Assembly (NCBI GenBank): GCA_965242785.1 | Contig: CBDETA010000001.1 | Span: 186,001 to 250,000 of the forward strand | Direction: 5' to 3' | DNA from: Maricaulis sp965242785 | Lineage (GTDB): Bacteria; Pseudomonadota; Alphaproteobacteria; Caulobacterales; Maricaulaceae | DNA: 64,000 nt | Shown here: in pieces, positions 53,120-61,434 of the stretch | Numbering within the stretch: position 1 is the stretch's first letter | How the letters are laid out: each line of letters opens with the position of its first letter | Notes under the pieces: generated by a model | The model's database searches: none | Told to the model about the DNA's origin: nothing | The model's input: the letters and a program-made list of their open reading frames with translations, nothing else | Program-made: the position numbers and the translations under genes

Positions 53120-53902
53120 ATGGTCGACGCCGCCGCCGAGCCGCGCCTTACCGGATCCGTGCCGCTCTACAAGAATGTCGAGCCGCTCAATCGTCAAAAG
53201 CACAAGAATTACGGCGTGAAGACGGTCTCCAATCCGTTTTCATTCCTGAAGGACTGGCATTTCGTGCCGGCCATCAGCCCGGAATTCGCCCTGGCCTGTG
53301 GCAGCTTCCCGATCGTCTTCCTGGGCGAGAAGAAGATGCCGGTTCTGGTGATGGGCCTGCGTCAGGGCACCAACCTGTTCGTCGATGAGAACGGCCAGTT
53401 CGACAACGAACATTACATCCCGGCCTATGTGCGCCGCTATCCCTTCGTCAGCGCTTCGGCCCAGAACGACCAGCCGTCCACGGTCTGTGTTGACCTGGCG
53501 GCTGAATTCGTCGTCGCGGAGAATCCGGAACGTCCGTTCTTCAACGAGCAGGGCGAACCGACCGAATACACCCAGCAAGCCATCGACTTCGTCTCCGCGT
53601 TCGAGAATGACGCCAAGATTACCGAAGCTTTCGTTGAGCGCCTGGTTGCGCTGGACCTTCTGGAGAAGAAGGACATCAAGGTTGCCAATCCGCAGGACCC
53701 GGAAAACCCGGTGACGGTTGCCGAATACTGGGGCGTGTCGAACGAGAAGTTCTCGGCCCTGCCGGCTGCCAAGCTGAAAGAACTGCATGACAGCGGTGAT
53801 CTGGTTGCCATCACGGCTCACCTGATCTCCCTGCAGCGCTGGGACCGCATCCTGCGCCGCACCTCGGCCAAGGCTGTCGCGGCTGGTCAGACCCAGGCCT
53901 GA
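53120..53902 (+). CDS. SapC family protein, 260 aa
   Basis: Family named after S-layer-associated SapC of Campylobacter; frequent in alphaproteobacteria, function unclear. Seen: VPLYKNVEPLNRQKHKNYGV, FAIVFL-like region SFPIVFLGEKKMPVLVMGLR, NEHYIPAYVRRYPFVSA and HLISLQRWDRILRRT at the end. No signal peptide. ATG at 53120; no strong ribosome-binding site close by. Single gene with its own terminator. In many genomes it is near TonB receptors and tryptophan halogenases. Confidence 0.9.
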   Translation: MVDAAAEPRLTGSVPLYKNVEPLNRQKHKNYGVKTVSNPFSFLKDWHFVPAISPEFALACGSFPIVFLGEKKMPVLVMGLRQGTNLFVDENGQFDNEHYIPAYVRRYPFVSASAQNDQPSTVCVDLAAEFVVAENPERPFFNEQGEPTEYTQQAIDFVSAFENDAKITEAFVERLVALDLLEKKDIKVANPQDPENPVTVAEYWGVSNEKFSALPAAKLKELHDSGDLVAITAHLISLQRWDRILRRTSAKAVAAGQTQA

Positions 53903-53928
53903 TTGCCCGGGTGACACACGCTATTGGC

Positions 53929-53962
53929 AACGGCCGCACCTGATCGGGTGCGGCCGTTTGTC
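53929..53962 (+). terminator. terminator after sapC
   Basis: AACGGCCGCACC (53929-53940) pairs exactly with GGTGCGGCCGTT (53947-53958); T-rich tail. Confidence 0.85.
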
Positions 53963-54067
53963 TTTGGGCGATCACCTTTCAGCGAGCCCGGTTCGATGGA
54001 AACGAGTTTTCGCCTATATGGGCGTTTGAACACGAGCCGCCGCCGGCCACGCCACGAGGTTTCCTGA

Positions 54068-56167
54068 ATGCGTCTTTTCCTGTCCTGCCTGCTCGCCCTT
54101 GCCGGTCTTGGCTCTGCCTGGGCCCAGCCCAGCTGGTCAACCGGCGAGCCGATCATCGATGCGCGCATCGTGGCGGATGTCAGCCAGGCTGCCCCCGGTG
54201 AGCAATTCAGCATCGGTATCCATCAGGTGATCCCGCAGGGCTGGCACACCTATTGGCGCAATCCGGGCGATAACGGCCTTCCCATCGAGCTCGACTGGAC
54301 GCTGCCCGACGGTGTCGAAGTGGGCGAGATCGCCTGGCCGGCGCCGGAAGAATTGCCGCTCAGCGCCGACATCATGGATTATGGCTACAAGTCCGAGGTG
54401 ACGCTGCCGCTGCCGGTCACCGTGTCGCCGGACTTTGCCGGTGACCGCATTGATTTCGTCGTCGATGCCACCTGGCTGGTCTGCGAGGACATCTGCATCC
54501 CCGAAGACCGCCGTCTGGAACTGAGCCTGCCTGTCGGTGATGCGACGGTGCGTGACGAGGATGGCTACTGGTATATCCGCGCAGCGCTGGACGCCGTGCC
54601 GCAGACCGACGAGACCCTCTCCGCGCAGATGGGCCTGAGCGGTGGCCGTCTGGTGCTGAGTCTGGAAGGCGGTGTCTTCAGCGACGCTGCAGCGCAGTGG
54701 CGGGATCTGCAATTCTACCCTTTCAAGGCCGGGCTGATGCGCCATTCTGCCGAGCCGGACGTGTTGCGCGAGGACGCGCGCGTGCTGTTCGTCAGCGAGC
54801 CGGGTTTTGCCGCTGCGGAAAAGATCAACTACGCCCGGGGCGGTGTGATCGCCTATGAAGTCAATTCCGGGGGACGCTGGCAGCGGCGCACGGCCGAGAT
54901 TGCGCCGGACATGCTGACCGGGCCGGTCGACCTGGGCGAGGCAGCCCTGCCGGAACCGGCACCGTTCAACCTCGCCTGGATCGCGCTTCTGGCGCTGGGC
55001 GGCGGGCTTCTGCTCAATCTGATGCCCTGCGTCTTTCCGATCCTGTCGATCAAGGTGCTCAAATTCGTCCAGGTCGCCCATTCCGATGCCGGCAAGGTGC
55101 GCCAGCAGGGCCTGTTATTCCTGGCCGGCGTGCTGGTCAGCTTTGTCGGCCTGGCCGCGATCCTGGTCGGCCTGCGTGAATTCGGCCTGCCGGTCGGCTG
55201 GGGGTTCCAGCTGCAGCTGCCCATCGTGGTGGCCATCCTGGCGGTGCTGCTGTTCGCCATCGGCCTCAATCTTCTGGGCGCCTTCGAGATCGGCGGACGG
55301 CTGATGGGGCTGGGCTCCGGCCTGGCCGACACGCCGGGTTGGCGTGGCGCCTTCTTCACCGGCGTCCTGGCCGTCGTCGTCGCGGCCCCCTGTGTCGGAC
55401 CGCTGGCTGCGGGCGCCCTGGGGCTGGCCCTGACCCAGCCGGTGGTCATCGTTCTGCTGGTCGCGGCAGCCATGGGGCTGGGCCTCGCCTTGCCGTTTGT
55501 TGTCCTGTGCTTTGCACCCGGCCTGCTGCGCCTGCTGCCGCGCCCGGGCGCGTGGATGGTCACTTTCCGCCAGTTCCTGGCCTTCCCGATGTTCGCTTCG
55601 GCGCTGTGGCTGTTGTGGGTAATCTCCTTCCAGTCCGGCTCCAATGGCGTCCTGTTCGTGGGCATTGCGATGATCGCGCTGGCCTTCGGTGTCTGGGCGC
55701 TGGGGCGCGAGGGCGTGATCTGGAAGATCGTCGCTGTCCTGGCCTTTATCGGCATGGTGGCGGCCACCGGCTGGGTTGCGCGCCTGCCGGCCGTGACGAG
55801 TACCCAGACCGTTTCCGCCCGCGAGGAGGTGTGGTCTCCGTCCCGTGTGGCCGAACTGCGCGCCGAGGGCCGGGCGATCTTTGTCGATGTCACGGCGGCC
55901 TGGTGCGTGACCTGCCAGGTCAACAAGATGCGGGTGCTCAACGATCGCGAGGTCCAGGACGCCTTCGACCGTTTCAACGTGGTGCAGATGCGCGCCGACT
56001 GGACCAATCGCAACGAGACCATCGCCGAATTGATCGCCAGCCACGGCCAGGCGGGGGTCCCGCTCTATCTGCTCTATCCGGAAGGTGGCGGGTCGGCGCG
56101 TGTCCTGCCGACCGTTTTGACACGGGATGGGCTGATCGAGGCGCTGGAGCGCGCGACGCGCGGCTAG
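54068..56167 (+). CDS. DsbD/ScsB-type thiol:disulfide interchange protein, 699 aa
   Basis: Transfers electrons from cytoplasmic thioredoxin to periplasmic thiol proteins. Seen: signal peptide (LFLSCLLALAGLGSAWA), a DsbD-alpha-like periplasmic domain at about 25-280 with WLVCEDICIPE, eight membrane segments with paired cysteines in LNLMPCVFPILSIK and VAAPCVGPLAAGALG, and a C-terminal thioredoxin domain with AAWCVTCQVNKM. The longer N-terminal domain favours ScsB. Ends overlapping the next minus-strand gene by 4 bp. Confidence 0.93.
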   Translation: MRLFLSCLLALAGLGSAWAQPSWSTGEPIIDARIVADVSQAAPGEQFSIGIHQVIPQGWHTYWRNPGDNGLPIELDWTLPDGVEVGEIAWPAPEELPLSADIMDYGYKSEVTLPLPVTVSPDFAGDRIDFVVDATWLVCEDICIPEDRRLELSLPVGDATVRDEDGYWYIRAALDAVPQTDETLSAQMGLSGGRLVLSLEGGVFSDAAAQWRDLQFYPFKAGLMRHSAEPDVLREDARVLFVSEPGFAAAEKINYARGGVIAYEVNSGGRWQRRTAEIAPDMLTGPVDLGEAALPEPAPFNLAWIALLALGGGLLLNLMPCVFPILSIKVLKFVQVAHSDAGKVRQQGLLFLAGVLVSFVGLAAILVGLREFGLPVGWGFQLQLPIVVAILAVLLFAIGLNLLGAFEIGGRLMGLGSGLADTPGWRGAFFTGVLAVVVAAPCVGPLAAGALGLALTQPVVIVLLVAAAMGLGLALPFVVLCFAPGLLRLLPRPGAWMVTFRQFLAFPMFASALWLLWVISFQSGSNGVLFVGIAMIALAFGVWALGREGVIWKIVAVLAFIGMVAATGWVARLPAVTSTQTVSAREEVWSPSRVAELRAEGRAIFVDVTAAWCVTCQVNKMRVLNDREVQDAFDRFNVVQMRADWTNRNETIAELIASHGQAGVPLYLLYPEGGGSARVLPTVLTRDGLIEALERATRG

Positions 56168-56652
56168 CCCGGGCGCACCGCCGGACAGCTTGCCGGCAGC
56201 CGGGCCGGGTCCAGCTCGACATCACTGTCCACGGCCGGGGCAATCTCGGCCGCATCGCGCATCAGCTCGGCCAGACCGGCATAGAGATGCGCCTGCTGGG
56301 CGGCCGTTTCGGCATCATTGAGGGCGTTGAAGCGGCGCTCGGCGTCCTCGGACATGCCCCGGAAAATGCAGCGCAGGTCCACCGGTCCGCCGGCCGCGTC
56401 GATCTGGCGTGACAGCATCAGGGCTTCGACGGAGAATTGCTCCAGTTCGAAGGTGAAGGGATCCTCGATGTCCAGCGGTTCCGCCGGGGCGGCCGGGCGT
56501 TGCGCTGCATCGCGCGAGCGGGCCTGTGCCTCATGGCCAAGCCGCTGGGCAAACGCCGCGAATTCGCGTCCCGGACCCTCTTGGGCGAGGATCGGAGCCG
56601 AGGTCGCGAGACCGAGTGTCAGGGCCAGGCCGAAGGTCAGGCTGCGCAGCAT
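56164..56652 (-). CDS. exported protein of unknown function, 162 aa
   Basis: Seen: signal peptide (LTFGLALTLGLATSAPILAQ), then a helical body with Cys in VDLRCIFRGMSED and ASCPAVRPG at the C-terminus; the two cysteines could form a disulfide. No family recognised. Convergent overlap with dsbD/scsB; divergent from hisS. Confidence 0.75.
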   Translation of the reverse strand: MLRSLTFGLALTLGLATSAPILAQEGPGREFAAFAQRLGHEAQARSRDAAQRPAAPAEPLDIEDPFTFELEQFSVEALMLSRQIDAAGGPVDLRCIFRGMSEDAERRFNALNDAETAAQQAHLYAGLAELMRDAAEIAPAVDSDVELDPARLPASCPAVRPG

Positions 56653-56831
56653 GGGGCGGAACTCCTTTGGACGTTGCGGCCAGTATCGCTTTAACGCCTT
56701 GATTTCTCGTGAAGACGACGCAATTCCGGTGCCAGGCCTGCAATCCCGGGTTCACAGAGCCCGAAAGGTCATGGAAAACACCGCCTGAACCCTTCCAGAC
56801 GGGGCCTGGTGCCCGTCTGACCCGGAGAGAG

Positions 56832-58316
56832 ATGATGAGCGCCAAGAAGCCCTTCCGCCCCAAGGCCCGCCGTCCGCGCGGCTTTGAAGACCGCACCGGT
56901 TCGAGCCTGCGGATGGAGCGGCATCTGATCGAGCGCGCCAGCCGGGTCTATGACGACTGGGGTTTCGAGCCCCTGATGACGCCGGCCTTCGAGTATGCCG
57001 ATGCGCTGGGCAAATTCCTGCCGGATGAGGAGCGTCCGAACGAGGGCGTGTTCGCGCTGGAGGATGATGACGGCCAGTGGCTGTCGCTGCGCTATGACCA
57101 CACCGCCCCGCTGGCGCGTTTCGTGGCCGAGAACTTCCAGGACCTCAACAAGCCCTATCGCCGCTACCAGGCCGGCGATGTCTGGCGCAATGAGAAGCCG
57201 GGCCCGGGCCGCTTCCGCCAGTTCGTGCAGTGCGATGCCGACACGGTCGGTGCGGCCAGTGCCGCGGCCGATGCCGAGATGATCGCGCTGGCGGCCGAGG
57301 TGATGCGCTCGGTCGGGCTCAAGGACGGCCAGTATGTGGTGCGGGTCAATGACCGGCGCATCCTGGACGGCGTGCTGGAAACCATCGGCGCTGCCGAGCC
57401 GGAACGGCGCATGCGCGTGCTGCGCGCCGCCGACAAGCTGGACCGTCTGGGCCGCGATGGCGTGGCGCTCCTGCTGGGCGAGGGCCGCAAGGACGAGTCG
57501 GGTGATTTCACCGAGGGTGCCAAGCTGGACAGCAAGGGCATCGATACCGTTCTGGCCTTCCTCGATGCCACCGGCGGCAGCCGCACCGATGTCATCGCCC
57601 GCCTGGAGCCGCTGGTCGGCGGTTCGGCGACCGGTGAGGCCGGTCTCAAGGCGCTGGGCGAGATCCATGATGTGCTCAACGCCATCGGGATCGGCGAGGC
57701 GCGGGCGCTGTTCGATCCGTCCGTGGTGCGCGGGCTGGGCTATTACACCGGTCCTGTCTTCGAGGCCGAACTCCTGGCCCAGGCGACCTATGAGGACGGA
57801 TCGCCGATCCAGTTCGGCTCGGTCGGCGGCGGTGGCCGCTATGACGATCTGGTCGCGCGTTTCACCGGCCAGGCCGTGCCGGCCACGGGCTTTTCCTTCG
57901 GCGTCAGCCGCTTTGCCGCAGCGCTGTCGGCGCTCGGCCTGACCGGCGAGGCGGACGAGAAGCCACTGGTGGTCGTGGTGGCCGGCGAGAAGGACCGGTC
58001 GGCGGATTATCTGTCGATGGCAGCCGAGCTGCGCGCTGCCGGCTTCCGGGCCGAGGCCTTTGTCGGCTCCGGCAACATGGGCAAGCAGATGAAATATGCC
58101 GATCGCCGCGGTGCGGTCGCGGCGGTCATTGTCGGCTCTGACGAGCGTGAACAGGGTCTGGTGACGGTGAAGGATCTCAAGCTGGGTGCCCGCCTGGCGG
58201 CGAACATCACCGACAACAAGCAATGGCGCGAGGAGCAACCGGCACAGGAAACCGTCGCACGCCAGGACTGGATTGCTGCAGTGCAGCGCATTTCTTCCCG
58301 CAATACAGCATCGTGA
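56832..58316 (+). CDS. hisS: histidine-tRNA ligase, 494 aa
   Basis: Charges tRNA-His; class II synthetase. Seen: motif 1 region with RHLIERASRVYDDWGFE, motif 2 RRYQAGDVWRNEKPGPGRFRQF, the histidine-A-like GLGYYTGPVFE, motif 3 FGVSRFAAAL and a C-terminal anticodon domain. ATG at 56832 or 56835, with GGAGAGAG before them. About 60 bp of possible leader precede. The 3' region holds a separate transcription unit (see 58400-58503). Confidence 0.95.
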   Translation: MMSAKKPFRPKARRPRGFEDRTGSSLRMERHLIERASRVYDDWGFEPLMTPAFEYADALGKFLPDEERPNEGVFALEDDDGQWLSLRYDHTAPLARFVAENFQDLNKPYRRYQAGDVWRNEKPGPGRFRQFVQCDADTVGAASAAADAEMIALAAEVMRSVGLKDGQYVVRVNDRRILDGVLETIGAAEPERRMRVLRAADKLDRLGRDGVALLLGEGRKDESGDFTEGAKLDSKGIDTVLAFLDATGGSRTDVIARLEPLVGGSATGEAGLKALGEIHDVLNAIGIGEARALFDPSVVRGLGYYTGPVFEAELLAQATYEDGSPIQFGSVGGGGRYDDLVARFTGQAVPATGFSFGVSRFAAALSALGLTGEADEKPLVVVVAGEKDRSADYLSMAAELRAAGFRAEAFVGSGNMGKQMKYADRRGAVAAVIVGSDEREQGLVTVKDLKLGARLAANITDNKQWREEQPAQETVARQDWIAAVQRISSRNTAS

Positions 58317-58365
58317 AAAAGCAGTTGCTGACGGGAGTTATCCTCAGTCTGCGGAATATTTGGGG

Positions 58366-58397
58366 TTGACGTAAGGGTAAGCCTACGTAAACGTACC
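58366..58397 (+). promoter_or_regulatory. two acyl-CoA-regulon-like motifs in tandem
   Basis: TTGACGTAAGGGTAAG (58366-58381) matches the 48846 site at 14 of 16 positions, and TACGTAAACGTA (58384-58395) repeats its core. No protein gene follows on this strand; the next structured unit is the candidate small RNA. Confidence 0.5.
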
Positions 58398-58399
58398 TG

Positions 58400-58503
58400 C
58401 AGGACACGGGCCTGACCGTCCTGTCCTTTGGCGTTTCGGGGAGGAGACGCCCTTTATCGACCAACCGTTATCTGGGGGCTGGCCTTGTGCCAGCCTCTTT
58501 TTT
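58400..58503 (+). ncRNA. candidate small RNA with purine-loop hairpin and terminator
   Basis: Hairpin 1: CAGGAC/GTCCTG (58400-58423). Hairpin 2: 58430-58451, an 8-bp stem (one G-U) GGCGTTTC/GAGACGCC with loop GGGGAG. Terminator: GGCTGGC/GCCAGCC then TCTTTTTT (58476-58503). There is no ATG in the unit and no plausible reading frame. Tandem motif boxes stand just upstream. The 5' end is unmapped; it may also be a hisS read-through tail. Not matched to any named RNA. Confidence 0.55.
58476..58503 (+). terminator. rho-independent terminator (end of candidate small RNA)
   Basis: GGCTGGC at 58477-58483, loop CTTGT, GCCAGCC at 58489-58495, then TCTTTTTT. Confidence 0.85.
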
Positions 58504-58529
58504 GCGCGCATCCTGGGCTCTGCCCACGA

Positions 58530-58560
58530 AAAAGGGGTGCGCGAGACCTCGCACACCCCT
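58530..58560 (-). terminator. terminator for the charged exported protein gene
   Basis: AGGGGTG (58533-58539) pairs with CACCCCT (58554-58560) with an inner GCGAG/CTCGC stem; the A run at 58529-58533 is the T tail on the minus strand. Confidence 0.75.
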
Positions 58561-58584
58561 CCATCAAGACACGCTTGAGAACGG

Positions 58585-59865
58585 TCAGTCGTCGTTCTCG
58601 TCCGGCGTTTCGTGGCGTTCAATGAAGATCACGCGGCGTCCGTCGCCGAATTCGATGACCCGCCGTTCGCCATCGGCACCGTCCAGCTCGATCACCTGGC
58701 GCTCGCCGTCTCGGCCCAGCAATTCCACCACCCGGTGGCCATCGCGCAGCTCGATCCGCCGGCGGTCGCCTTCGCGGCCGGTCAGCTCGACGCGCTCGAC
58801 CCGGCGGTGGCGTTCACCGTCGGCGCGCGCGCCGGCCAGACGCTCTGACTCCAGCTGGTTGAGCCAGTTGGTCAGATCATTGCCGGTCTGCTCCTCGCCA
58901 TTGATCCAGACCCGCCGGCGGCCATCTTCATCCTGTTCGATACGCACATCGCGTTCCTCGAACTGGACCTCGTGGTCGCCGTCGCGCTCGATCCAGACAT
59001 TGGCGTGGCCTTCGGCATCATCCCCGTGCCGGCGGCGAATGACCTCGACGCGGCGGTTCTCGTGCCGCGCCAGGTCACGGTGGGCGCGGGCAATGTCACG
59101 CTCGGCGCGCGCCATTTCACGCTCGGCCTCGGCCATTTCTCGCGCGGCGCGGCGCATCTCGATTCGCACTTCACGGCGAACCTCATCCGCATCGCGCGCC
59201 TCGCGCATGGCTTCGCGCATTTCCTCGCGCGCCTCGCGCATGGCCTCCCGCATCTCCTCGCGGGCCTCGCGCAGCTCTTCACGGACTTCCTCGCGCTCTT
59301 CCTCGGACAGGTCGTCCCAGTCCCGGCCGTTGAATTCGGCGCCGTCCAGGTCTTCCAGGCTGCGCTCGATGGCGGCCAGGGCCTCCGCGTGCACGCTCTC
59401 GATGTCGAAGTCGAATTCCATGCCGTCACCGCCCACGAATGCGAACCGGTGCTGCATGTGGTCCTGCAGCCGGGCCATGTGATCGGCGCGCTCGGCCAAG
59501 CGCATCGCCCATTCCTGGCCAAAGCGGGCATCGACATTGTCGGTGACACGGATCTCGTCGCCTTCCAGGATGACCACGCTGTGCGGACCGGCCTCAACGG
59601 TCTCGCCATCGACCGTCACCCGGCCACCATCGATCTCGATGGTCTGGCCATTGACCGTGATCACGGTCTGGGCGCCATCGCGCTCCATATGCAGCGTGCG
59701 TTCACCGTCGGCGCCGCGGATCTCCACGATCGGCCCTTCGCCACCGACCATGACATGGCTGCCCGACATCACTTGCACGCGGGTCTGTTGCTTGTCGCCG
59801 TCAATAGCCCAGGCGGCCGTGCCCAGAGTGGCAATGGCGGCGCCTGCCAGAAGAATACGTTTCAT
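58585..59865 (-). CDS. very highly charged exported protein with Arg/Glu coiled coil, 426 aa
   Basis: Seen: signal peptide (MKRILLAGAAIATLGTAAWA), a beta-rich N-terminal part with short repeats (VTVNGQTIEIDGGRVTVDGE), a long Arg/Glu/Ala/Met coiled coil at about 195-300 built of the repeat unit REAREEMREAM, and a C-terminal part of several strand units ending G.R.VIE (LTGREGDRRRIEL, LLGRDGERQVIEL, LDGADGERRVIEF). Similar charged repeats occur in the periplasmic tails of BlaR1/M56-type proteins, but no M56 domain is here. Function unknown. ATG at 59863-59865; a GTG 21 nt upstream is also in frame. Confidence 0.8.
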   Translation of the reverse strand: MKRILLAGAAIATLGTAAWAIDGDKQQTRVQVMSGSHVMVGGEGPIVEIRGADGERTLHMERDGAQTVITVNGQTIEIDGGRVTVDGETVEAGPHSVVILEGDEIRVTDNVDARFGQEWAMRLAERADHMARLQDHMQHRFAFVGGDGMEFDFDIESVHAEALAAIERSLEDLDGAEFNGRDWDDLSEEEREEVREELREAREEMREAMREAREEMREAMREARDADEVRREVRIEMRRAAREMAEAEREMARAERDIARAHRDLARHENRRVEVIRRRHGDDAEGHANVWIERDGDHEVQFEERDVRIEQDEDGRRRVWINGEEQTGNDLTNWLNQLESERLAGARADGERHRRVERVELTGREGDRRRIELRDGHRVVELLGRDGERQVIELDGADGERRVIEFGDGRRVIFIERHETPDENDD

Positions 59866-60204
59866 CAGATGTCCCTCACGTTTCACGTTGGCATCACACT
59901 GGCGGCATCTCCATTACGACGCCAGTGCAGTCATCTGAATAATTCGTCACATTTTCTGGCCTGAATTCAAAGAAAAGACGCGGCGCGCGGGTATTCACCC
60001 GCCGCCGCGCAATAAGCAGTTGCATTCAGGGGTCGCAATCGTGAGCAAGGCGACCAACCCGACCCTGGCACGGGTGGTCCGACCCGACTTTTTCTGCCGA
60101 ATGAAGAATTGGACAGGCATGCCCGCAGCCGATGCTTGCCCTGGCCGGGCTGAGTGCGCATGGTCAGGACGGGGCGGCGACCGGGCAGGGGAGAGCGTGC
60201 AGAC
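59866..60204. other. divergent intergenic region of about 340 bp
   Basis: Between the charged exported protein and nagZ. Holds their divergent promoters and a strong minus-strand terminator. A 41-codon minus-strand frame at 59995-60120 (starting MPVQFFIRQKK, ending CNCLLRGGG) stops inside that terminator; I cannot support it as a gene. Confidence 0.55.
59970..60010 (-). terminator. orphan rho-independent terminator, minus strand
   Basis: Read on the minus strand, GCGGCG.GCGGGT pairs with ACCCGC.GCGCCGC (two 6-bp blocks, one bulge, loop GAAT), then GTCTTTTCTTT. No minus-strand gene precedes it: it would end an unannotated transcript antisense to the nagZ leader. Confidence 0.7.
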
Positions 60205-61317
60205 ATGTTGAACCGCAGAGACGTGCTGAAGGGCGGACTGGCCGGTGCCGGCTTGTGGGCCGCGGGCGGTCCCGCTTGGGCGGCGGCGCTGGCCGAGGCG
60301 GCCGAGCGGCCGCTGGCGGACAAGATCGCCGACATGCTGCTGATGGGTTTCATCGGCCGGGATGCCGATAGCGAAGGCGCTGGCATCATTGCCGAACATC
60401 TCGCCGAAAACCGGATCGGCGGGGTGCTTTTCCTGCGGCACAATGTGCGTTCGCGCGAGGGCGCGGAAGGCTCGGCGGCGCGCTTCCGCGAGGCCCGGTC
60501 GGATGCCTGGATGGCGATCGACCAGGAAGGCGGGCTGGTCCAGCGCCTCTCCCGCGATCTGGGCTATGCTCCGATGCCGCGCGCCATGCAGGTCGCCGAA
60601 GCCGGTACGGCCCAAGAGGCTGCCGCACTCTATCGCCTGTCGGCGGCGGAATTCCGCGAGGCCGGCTTCAACATGAATCTGGCGCCGGTTGCCGATGTGC
60701 ATGATCCCGACAATGCGGTGATCGGGCGGCATGGCCGCGCCTATGGCACGGACGGGCAGACCATTGCCGACTATGCCGGCGCCTTCATCGAGGCCTTCGA
60801 AGCCGAAGGCGCGGTGTGTGCCATCAAGCATTTCCCCGGCCATGGCCGCTCGCGCGGTGACAGTCATGACGGCTTCGTCGATATCACCCCGACCTGGACC
60901 GAGGCCGAGCTGGAGCCCTTCCGTCACCTGATCGATCGCGGCCAGGCCCATCTGATCATGGGCGGCCATCTAACCTTGGAAAGCGTCGATCCCAGCGGCC
61001 TGCCGGTGACCTTCTCTGCGCCCGTCCTGGACGACCTGCTGCGCGGCAGCCTGGGCTTTGACGGTGTGGTGATGACCGACGATCTGGACATGGCGGCGAT
61101 CCGCCAGAACTACAACCAGCGCGAAGCCGTGCTGCGCTCCATCTCGGCCGGCAACGACATCATCATGATGTCCAACTCCGCCGCCCCTGACCCGGAATTG
61201 CCGCAGCGGTTTCAAGCCTGGGTCATGGAAGCGATCGCCGAGGGGCGGCTCACCGAGGACCGCATCAACCTGTCCGCGGCACGCCTGGCCGTGCTGAAGG
61301 CACGGGCGGGGCTTTAG
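60205..61317 (+). CDS. nagZ: beta-N-acetylhexosaminidase (GH3, NagZ-like) with Tat signal, 370 aa
   Basis: Removes GlcNAc from peptidoglycan fragments. Seen: KHFPGHGRSRGDSH, the NagZ-type loop with the catalytic His/Asp, the nucleophile Asp in VVMTDDLDMAAI and DQEGGLVQRL. Unlike the usual cytoplasmic NagZ, it starts with a twin-arginine signal (NRRDVLKGGLAGAGLWAAGG), so it is predicted to be exported. ATG at 60205 fits this signal. Single gene. Confidence 0.92.
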   Translation: MLNRRDVLKGGLAGAGLWAAGGPAWAAALAEAAERPLADKIADMLLMGFIGRDADSEGAGIIAEHLAENRIGGVLFLRHNVRSREGAEGSAARFREARSDAWMAIDQEGGLVQRLSRDLGYAPMPRAMQVAEAGTAQEAAALYRLSAAEFREAGFNMNLAPVADVHDPDNAVIGRHGRAYGTDGQTIADYAGAFIEAFEAEGAVCAIKHFPGHGRSRGDSHDGFVDITPTWTEAELEPFRHLIDRGQAHLIMGGHLTLESVDPSGLPVTFSAPVLDDLLRGSLGFDGVVMTDDLDMAAIRQNYNQREAVLRSISAGNDIIMMSNSAAPDPELPQRFQAWVMEAIAEGRLTEDRINLSAARLAVLKARAGL

Positions 61318-61434
61318 GTTTTTTGCTGGCGCGGCTTCGCCGCGCGCGCCTCACCCCGTGTCCTCCTCCCCGGTCGGGGAGAAGGGGAGCGTGACGCGGC
61401 TGAGGGGCGGCGGCGAAGCCGCCCACTCAAAACC
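61318..61434. repeat. palindrome-rich intergenic stretch
   Basis: Contains GCGCGGC-TTC-GCCGCGC (61330-61346 region), CTCCCC-GGTC-GGGGAG (61366-61381) and GGCGGC-GAA-GCCGCC near 61410-61425. It lies between convergent genes; probably a dispersed element with transcription-stop ability. Confidence 0.5.

Noticed and set aside
59995..60120. 41-codon minus-strand frame upstream of nagZ
   Set aside because: No clear ribosome-binding site, no family and it stops in a terminator stem; mentioned as possible but not annotated as a gene.
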